Shown one piece after another: positions 59,185 to 64,000 of a stretch of 64,000 nucleotides of DNA; position 1 is the first letter of the stretch, and each line of letters begins with the position of its first letter. A program made the position numbers and the translations under genes. A model generated the notes under the pieces. It worked only from the letters and a program-made list of their open reading frames with translations, had not been told where the DNA came from and made no database searches. The DNA comes from Streptomyces sp. NBC_01754 (GTDB taxonomy: Bacteria; Actinomycetota; Actinomycetes; Streptomycetales; Streptomycetaceae): contig NZ_CP109132.1 of the NCBI RefSeq assembly GCF_035918015.1, positions 7,192,001 to 7,256,000 of the forward strand, written 5' to 3'.

Positions 59185-60276
59185 TCACCCGCTCCGCTCG
59201 ACGCTCCACAGCGGCAGGTGCTCGAAGAAGGTGACGGCCTCCTCCCGCCAGCGTGACCGCCAGCCGGCCGCCACCAGGGACGCCTCCTCCGCATGCCGCC
59301 GCATCTCGGCCCGCACCTTCTCCGCCACTCCGCGACGTTCGGCGATCTCCCGCACGGCGGCGATGGCCTCGGGTGTGCACGACGGGTCGCCGAACGCCGA
59401 TTCCACCACGGCCCGCTCGGCGCCACCGACCACGGACAGCAGAGCGCTGACGGTGTAACTGCGCCTGCCGTCGCGGATATCGGTGCCGGTGGGCTTGCCC
59501 GTCAGGTCCGCGTCGCCGAACAGGTCCAGACAGTCGTCGCGCATCTGCCCGCAGATCCCGACCAGTCGCGCGTAATGCCGCAGTTCCTGGTCGAACGCCG
59601 CCGGCTGCCCGCCCGCCGCGAGCAGCCCCAGCCGCAACGGAGCGAGCACGGAGTAGCGGGCGGACTTGAAGTCGGCCACGGAGTGCAGGACGTCCTCGCC
59701 GGGCACGGCGGCGGTGAAGTCCCGTTCCAGGTCGGCGATCTGGCCCACGAAGGTGTCGGCCGCCGCCTCCGTCTGCACCTCGGCCATCGCCTGACGCAAC
59801 GCCACGGGCAGCCGCGCCTCCAGAAGCACCCGCAGGGACAGTGCCAGCGCCAGGTCGCCCGCGAGTACGGTGAGACCGAGTGCCGCCTGCGGGTGGTGAG
59901 GGAACCGGTCGCGGTAGGCGTAGTACGTCGACGGGCCGCCCCGGCGGGTGGGGCTGTCGTCGATGAGGTCGTCGTGCACCAGGCCGTGGGTGTGCAGCAA
60001 CTCGACGCTCAGCGCGGCGGCGTCCAGCCCCTCGGCGGGTTCGGTGCTCACCAGCCCGGCCGCTTCGTGGAGCAGCACGACCCGCATCCGCTTGCCACCG
60101 CGCAGGGACAGCTCCCGCAGCAACTGGACGCACTCCGGGACGTACCGGCTGAAGGCCGGTGTGTCCAGGGTCCTGCCCAACGTGTCGAAGTACTCCTCGA
60201 GCAGTGCGTTGAACCGCCGCTCGTGGGCTGCGGCACGCTCCAGCATCCGCTCCACGGGGCCGGTGGTGTGGGTCAT
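59185..60276 (-). CDS. polyprenyl diphosphate synthase
   Basis: 363 residues of the trans-isoprenyl diphosphate synthase family. First Asp-rich motif HDDLIDDSPTRRG, second RDDCLDLFGDADL, and GGKRMRVVLLHEAAG near the N-terminus. Makes a prenyl chain from IPP (chain length not readable). ATG with AGGAAG seven bases upstream. No terpene cyclase nearby, so probably primary metabolism, but the adjacent RidA-like gene is transcribed the same way. Confidence 0.93.
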   Translation of the reverse strand: MTHTTGPVERMLERAAAHERRFNALLEEYFDTLGRTLDTPAFSRYVPECVQLLRELSLRGGKRMRVVLLHEAAGLVSTEPAEGLDAAALSVELLHTHGLVHDDLIDDSPTRRGGPSTYYAYRDRFPHHPQAALGLTVLAGDLALALSLRVLLEARLPVALRQAMAEVQTEAAADTFVGQIADLERDFTAAVPGEDVLHSVADFKSARYSVLAPLRLGLLAAGGQPAAFDQELRHYARLVGICGQMRDDCLDLFGDADLTGKPTGTDIRDGRRSYTVSALLSVVGGAERAVVESAFGDPSCTPEAIAAVREIAERRGVAEKVRAEMRRHAEEASLVAAGWRSRWREEAVTFFEHLPLWSVERSG

Positions 60277-60371
60277 CTGACAACTTCCTGCTCGCGCCGC
60301 ATCCGTCGAGGAGATCATCCCTGACGCGGATCTCCGGCCCCGCGGGAGGGCGCACGCTCCCGCCCGCGTGG

Positions 60372-60767
60372 TCACCGGGCGGCCAGGGCCTCGATCTCGA
60401 CGAGCATGCCGGGATCCGACAGGGCCGCCACCTCGGCCAGGAGACTGGCCGGGCGGCAGCCGGCTGCGTCCAGCACGTCCGTGACCACGTCGTAGTGGGC
60501 GGTCACAGCCGCGATGTCCGTGGTGAACAGACGCAACTGGACGATGTCACGCAGAGCGAAATCGGCTTCGCGCAGTGTCTCGTCCAGCCGCTGGAAGGTC
60601 AGCCGCAGCTGTCCGCAGACGTCTCCGGGATGGGCGATGGCACCCTCCGCGTCACGGGCCTCGTGCCCGGAGACGACCAGCCAGCGCTGAGGGCCGGCGA
60701 GGAGGACGGCGTGGTTGTAGCCCAGCTTGCCGCCGAAGTATCGGGGACCGATGTCCGTGCGCTCCAT
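60372..60767 (-). CDS. RidA-family protein
   Basis: 131 residues. Fold markers GPQRWLVVSGHEARD, LRLTFQRLDETLREADF, IVQLRLFTTDIAAV and DPGMLVEIEALAAR. Most members hydrolyse reactive enamines/imines or are of unknown role. AGGAGA six bases before the ATG. It is followed 95 bases later by the polyprenyl synthase gene. Not closely similar to the RidA protein at 25596, which has a longer tail. Confidence 0.87.
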   Translation of the reverse strand: MERTDIGPRYFGGKLGYNHAVLLAGPQRWLVVSGHEARDAEGAIAHPGDVCGQLRLTFQRLDETLREADFALRDIVQLRLFTTDIAAVTAHYDVVTDVLDAAGCRPASLLAEVAALSDPGMLVEIEALAAR

Positions 60768-61099
60768 GGTGTCTCCTGGGCAAGGTGGCCCGGACAGATG
60801 TCCAGGCAGCCTGATGAGGGACAGGTGTTTTTCGGCCAGTATGCGTCGTATCAACCTGGTCGTGCAGGCCGGGCGGACGCCGCTCGCCCCCGCGGGTGGG
60901 GAGGCCGTCGGCGGGCCGGGTGGCGGATCGGCCCCGGGACGTGCCGCCGGTCTTCGAGGGCGGCGTCGTCGACGGGCTCGAAGGAGCGGAGACCGAACAT
61001 CGCGACACGGCAGTCGGGCTTTCCCACGTGCGTCAAGCCGCGCGGGGAATCTTTCGGGGGATACCGCGTGATCGTTTCCCGACCGGGTAGCGGACGGAA
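60768..61099. other. intergenic region, no gene recognised
   Basis: 332 bases. One reverse frame has MFGLRSFEPVDDAALEDRRH with G/C-biased codons for about 30 codons and then decays into Arg/Pro, so it may be the 5' end of a lost gene. Otherwise nothing is seen. Confidence 0.4.
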
Positions 61100-61654
61100 A
61101 TGTTCAGGCACAGGCGTGTACGTGTGGTGACCGTTCTGCTCATCGGCTGGGTGGTACTGGCCTCGGTGGAGCACTGGGCGGAAAGGGTTCCCTGGCCGAG
61201 GGCGTCGCCGGCCGGGCTGCTGTGGGCCGGTGTGGTGGCCGGCGCCTGGTGGTTCGCTGAGTGGACGCAGTCCCCCGGGCGCACCGCCCGCCGCTCCCCT
61301 CCTCCAGGGCGTACGCGTCCGGAAGCCTCAGGTGCCCACCAGCCGGAGCGAGGCCCAGAGCGCCACCGTGGCCAGGGCGAGGGCGGCGGGAGCCGTGAGC
61401 AGACCGAGGCGGCTGAACTCCTTCAGCCGGACGTCGTGACCGTGCCGACGGGCGATGTGCCGCCACAACAGGGTGGCCAGCGAACCCGCGTACGTCAGAT
61501 TGGGGCCGATGTTGACACCGACGAGCATCGCGAGGACCGCGCCGGGGCCGGAGGGGGCGGCCAGCGGCACGAGCGCGAGTACCGCCGGCAGGTTGTTGAT
61601 GAGGTTGGCGAGCAGGGCGGCGACACCGGCCGTGGCGAGCAGGGCGGGCAGTGA
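61100..61654 (+). CDS. possible small membrane protein overlapping the transporter 3' end
   Basis: The first 70 codons encode two hydrophobic segments (VVTVLLIGWVVLASVEHWAE and SPAGLLWAGVVAGAWWFAEW) with G/C-biased codons, from an ATG with ACGGA upstream. After about codon 75 the frame becomes charged and repetitive and runs for 327 bases antisense to the SLC13 gene. The true protein probably ended near 61320, with its stop lost to a frameshift or deletion. Confidence 0.4.
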   Translation: MFRHRRVRVVTVLLIGWVVLASVEHWAERVPWPRASPAGLLWAGVVAGAWWFAEWTQSPGRTARRSPPPGRTRPEASGAHQPERGPERHRGQGEGGGSREQTEAAELLQPDVVTVPTGDVPPQQGGQRTRVRQIGADVDTDEHREDRAGAGGGGQRHEREYRRQVVDEVGEQGGDTGRGEQGGQ

Positions 61655-62575
61655 CGTGCCCTGCGGCAGGACGTGGCCGAGAGCCGTACCGAGCCCGTTG
61701 TCGACGACGGCCCGGACGACGACGCCGAGGGCGAGGACGAACGCCAGGAACTCCGGCGAGGCGGCGCGCACGATCCCGGGCACGGAGGTGTGGCGCCGGG
61801 AGAGCGCCCGCGCGGCCATGACGAGGGCTCCCGCCGCGGCGACCCAGACCGGGGCCACGTCGAACACCGAGGCCACGGGAAACCCGACGAGTGTGGCGGC
61901 GACCGTCACCACGGCGAACCACGGTGTGTCCGGTTGCCCTTCGGGCGTGCTTCGGGCGGGCGGCGCGCTCAGGTCGGCGGCGAAGAAGCGGCGGAACACC
62001 GCGTACTCGACGGCGATCGCGACCAGCCAGGGCAGCAGCATCAACACGGCGAACCGGGTGAAGGACAGCCCGGTGGCGGTGAACGCGAGCAGATTCGTGA
62101 GGTTCGAGACCGGCAGCAGCAGGGACGCCGTGTTGGACAGGTGGGCACTGGCGTACACATGCGGTTTCGGCCGCACTCCCATCCGGGCGGCCGTCGCGAA
62201 GATCACCGGGGTGAGCAGGACCACGGTGGCGTCCAGGCTCAGGGCCGCGGTGATCGCCGAGGCGAGCACGAAGACCGAGCCCAGCAGCCGCGAGGGACTC
62301 GTGCCGGCCCAGCGGGCCATCCAGCCACCACAGGCGCGGAAGAGTCCCTCGTCCGCACAGAGCCGGGCCAGGACGAGGACGGCCGCGAGGAACCCGATCA
62401 CCGGTCCCAGCCGGCCTGCCTCCTCGCGCACGTGTGCCCACGGAATGGCGCCGGACAGGACGACCACCGCGGCAGCCGGTACCGCGAACGCCGCTTCGGG
62501 CAGACGGAACGGCCGCACCACGGCGCAGACCAGTACCAGGCCGAGCATGGCCACGGACAGGAACTCGCTGATCAT
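61328..62575 (-). CDS. SLC13/ArsB-type (ion transporter superfamily) membrane protein
   Basis: 415 residues and about eleven helices. Duplicated half-structure with re-entrant loops: SLDATVVLLTPVIFATAARM and SNTASLLLPVSNLTNLLAFT in the first half, ANLINNLPAVLALVPLA and VGVNIGPNLTYAGSLATLLW in the second. The pairs of SNT and GPN-type motifs are those of CitM/ArsB carriers, which move organic anions, arsenite or Na+-dicarboxylate. No arsR or ATPase (arsA) is nearby. Start ATG chosen by hydrophobic helix 1. Confidence 0.87.
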   Translation of the reverse strand: MISEFLSVAMLGLVLVCAVVRPFRLPEAAFAVPAAAVVVLSGAIPWAHVREEAGRLGPVIGFLAAVLVLARLCADEGLFRACGGWMARWAGTSPSRLLGSVFVLASAITAALSLDATVVLLTPVIFATAARMGVRPKPHVYASAHLSNTASLLLPVSNLTNLLAFTATGLSFTRFAVLMLLPWLVAIAVEYAVFRRFFAADLSAPPARSTPEGQPDTPWFAVVTVAATLVGFPVASVFDVAPVWVAAAGALVMAARALSRRHTSVPGIVRAASPEFLAFVLALGVVVRAVVDNGLGTALGHVLPQGTSLPALLATAGVAALLANLINNLPAVLALVPLAAPSGPGAVLAMLVGVNIGPNLTYAGSLATLLWRHIARRHGHDVRLKEFSRLGLLTAPAALALATVALWASLRLVGT

Positions 62576-62723
62576 GCCGTGATGATCCCCGACCCCGGAG
62601 GGCGCGGGGCTTCTCGGAGCGTCCGGAGCGACGGCGTGGCGCCGGACCGGCCCAGACGGCGACCGGTCCACCGCCCCGCGTGCTTCGCCCGCGGGGCCCC
62701 GGCCGTCCCGGGCCTCCCGCCCG

Positions 62724-63317
62724 TCACGGGGCCAGCGAGCGCCAGATCCGGTCCGGCAGGATCCGGGCCGCCTCTTCCAGGTCCACGTCGTCGATCCCGG
62801 CGAGATGGCGGCGGGCCACGCCGATGACCGGGCCGAGGACCAACGACTCGATCAACGCCAAAGGCATTCGGGCGACTTCACCCGACTCGATCCTGGGCTC
62901 GACCCACTGGGCGAAGGCGGATATCCGCGCCTCCTGCGCGTCCCGGAGCTCCTGGCCCCGCCGCATGCCGTCGCGGTCGGCCAAGGGGGAGTGCAGGAAC
63001 AGGGCGGCGTCCCGGTGCTCCCGGACGAACGCCAGATAGGCCCGCACGAGAGCACGGACCCCGGTGCGAGCGGTACGGGTCCTCCGAAGGGCGGCTTCCA
63101 GCTCGCCCAGCAGCCGGCCGAGCCAGCGGTGCGTCAGCGCCGCCACGAGCCCGTCGATGCTGCCGAAGTGATGGTAGAGGCTGCCCAGGCTGACCCCGCT
63201 GGCCCGTGTGACGGCGCTGACCGTGACGCCCCGCTCGCCGTTGGCGACATAGACGCGCAGTGCCGCGTCGAGAAGCAAGTCAGCTGTGATCTCGCCGCGT
63301 TGCTGCTTGGGGCTCAT
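62724..63317 (-). CDS. TetR-family regulator
   Basis: 197 residues with N-terminal [26 protein letters not shown] and a helical ligand domain. It diverges from the kinase gene across 67 bases with two overlapping dyads. The transporter gene is 148 bases downstream in the same direction, so it may regulate transporter, kinase or both. Confidence 0.88.
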   Translation of the reverse strand: MSPKQQRGEITADLLLDAALRVYVANGERGVTVSAVTRASGVSLGSLYHHFGSIDGLVAALTHRWLGRLLGELEAALRRTRTARTGVRALVRAYLAFVREHRDAALFLHSPLADRDGMRRGQELRDAQEARISAFAQWVEPRIESGEVARMPLALIESLVLGPVIGVARRHLAGIDDVDLEEAARILPDRIWRSLAP

Positions 63318-63345
63318 TGGAATCCCTGCTTGTTCTTGGAGTAGC

Positions 63346-63363
63346 TTTCTAGAAACTGTTTCT
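63346..63363. promoter_or_regulatory. overlapping dyads between TetR and kinase genes
   Basis: TTTCTAGAAA (63346-63355) and the overlapping AGAAAC-T-GTTTCT (63351-63363) are perfect palindromes. They lie 22 bases before the kinase start and 29 bases before the TetR start, the usual position of an auto-repressing TetR operator. Confidence 0.6.
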
Positions 63364-63384
63364 TATCCTAACGGGGTTGATGTG

Positions 63385-64000
63385 ATGGAGCTGAGAGGGA
63401 GCGGAGCGGAGCCGCTGGAGGAGGAGGACCCGCCCCGCATCGGGCCGATTCCGCTGGCGGGCCGGCTCGGGTCCGGTGGCATGGGGCGGGTGTACCTCGG
63501 GTTCCACGAGGGCCGGTACGTCGCCGTCAAGCAGCTGCTGGCCTCCGTCGTCGGTGAGGACGAGGACTTCCTGCGCCGGTTCGGGCACGAGCTGGACAAC
63601 CTCTCCCGGCTGCCGGCGACAGCCACCGCCCCGCTGCTCGCCAGCGACCGCACCGCTCGTCCTCCGTGGTTCGCCACCGGGTACGTTCCCGGGCTGACCC
63701 TCCGGCAGGCCCTCGACCTGCACGGACGCCCACTGCCGTCACGGGCGCTCTGGTTGCTGCTGAAGGAGGCGGCCCAGGGCCTGACAGCGGTGCACGCCCT
63801 GGGCATGGTGCACCGGGACGTCAAGCCGTCCAACGTCATGCTCACCCTGGACGGCCTGACCCTCATCGACTTCGGTGTGGCCCGGGCCGCGGAGCAGAGC
63901 CGGCTGACCCGGACCGGCATGGTCGTCGGCACGCCCGCCTACATGGCTCCCGAACAGGCCGTCGCGACAGGCGGATCGCCCGGCGCGGCCGATGTGTTCG
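63385..64000 (+). CDS. serine/threonine protein kinase (N-terminal part, cut by window edge)
   Basis: 205 visible residues. Glycine loop LAGRLGSGGMGRVYLGF, ATP Lys in YVAVKQLL, catalytic loop GMVHRDVKPSNVML, DFGVARA and the activation-segment end GTPAYMAPEQA. A PknB-type Hanks kinase with a short acidic N-terminus (EPLEEEDPPRIG). The extracellular or C-terminal domain is outside the window. Control by the neighbouring TetR protein is suggested by the dyads. Confidence 0.93.
   Translation, partial: MELRGSGAEPLEEEDPPRIGPIPLAGRLGSGGMGRVYLGFHEGRYVAVKQLLASVVGEDEDFLRRFGHELDNLSRLPATATAPLLASDRTARPPWFATGYVPGLTLRQALDLHGRPLPSRALWLLLKEAAQGLTAVHALGMVHRDVKPSNVMLTLDGLTLIDFGVARAAEQSRLTRTGMVVGTPAYMAPEQAVATGGSPGAADVF

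Overview
High-GC actinobacterial DNA, most likely a Streptomyces chromosome arm. The evidence is about 72-73% G+C with strongly G/C-biased third codon positions, ATGA/GTGA start-stop overlaps throughout the operons, many GTG and some TTG starts, DmdR/IdeR-type iron boxes, rare TTA codons, and streptomycete-type small families (DUF5707- and DUF6895-like). No rRNA, tRNA, CRISPR array or transposase was seen. Both ends cut genes: a muconolactone-isomerase-like gene on the left and a Ser/Thr kinase gene on the right.

Layout. (1) 1-13033, aromatic catabolism A. A divergent hydrolase/isomerase pair faces a long forward operon: Zn-alcohol dehydrogenase, Rieske ring oxygenase, small protein, 4,5-dihydroxyphthalate-decarboxylase-like protein, PIG-L-type 4-oxalomesaconate hydratase (GalB-like), RraA/GalC-like aldolase, fused LigB-LigA extradiol dioxygenase, a complete binding-protein/permease/ATPase importer, and a phthalate-dioxygenase-reductase-type reductase. 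The recognisable LigC and LigI steps are missing, so a gallate-like ring-cleavage substrate fits best. (2) 13067-19160, a compact reverse operon that looks like an undescribed RiPP system: 44-residue precursor, strong hairpin, glycosyltransferase, DUF6895-like protein, radical SAM/SPASM enzyme, second DUF6895-like protein, MFS exporter. (3) 19267-28601, aromatic catabolism B: MFS symporter and esterase diverge from a 3-hydroxyanthranilate (nba/kynurenine-type) meta-cleavage operon, with two identical dyad operators between them. The genes for the last two steps (aldolase and acetaldehyde dehydrogenase) are absent; a 55-codon scar carries an aldolase C-terminal fragment.

(4) 29124-37229, a second, peripheral-arm-less complex I operon (nuoA, a cysteine-poor NuoB/NuoD-like fusion, nuoHJKLMN). 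NuoH has lost the quinone-loop signature and NuoM/NuoN have altered conserved glutamates, so it looks like an ion-translocating module re-used for something other than NADH:quinone reduction. An MHS symporter and a glucose-6-phosphate dehydrogenase follow. (5) 40934-45412: TetR / P450 / 3Fe-4S ferredoxin, a 12-bp tandem repeat, then a MerR/SDR pair with a MerR-type promoter. (6) 45413-48040: a membrane-anchored PQQ-like propeller, a DUF5707 protein and a decayed TOPRIM-domain gene.

(7) 48094-53528, iron uptake: two iron boxes, a coupled 44-residue ORF, siderophore-interacting protein, binding lipoprotein, two permeases and an ATPase. (8) 53574-56896, molybdate: a fused ModB-ModC, ModA and a HTH-TOBE regulator. 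(9) 57060-64000: prolyl oligopeptidase, polyprenyl diphosphate synthase, RidA protein, SLC13/ArsB-type transporter, TetR regulator and the start of a Ser/Thr kinase. The two catabolic islands are self-contained uptake-plus-degradation units. The RiPP and nuo2 operons are the most unusual parts of the window.
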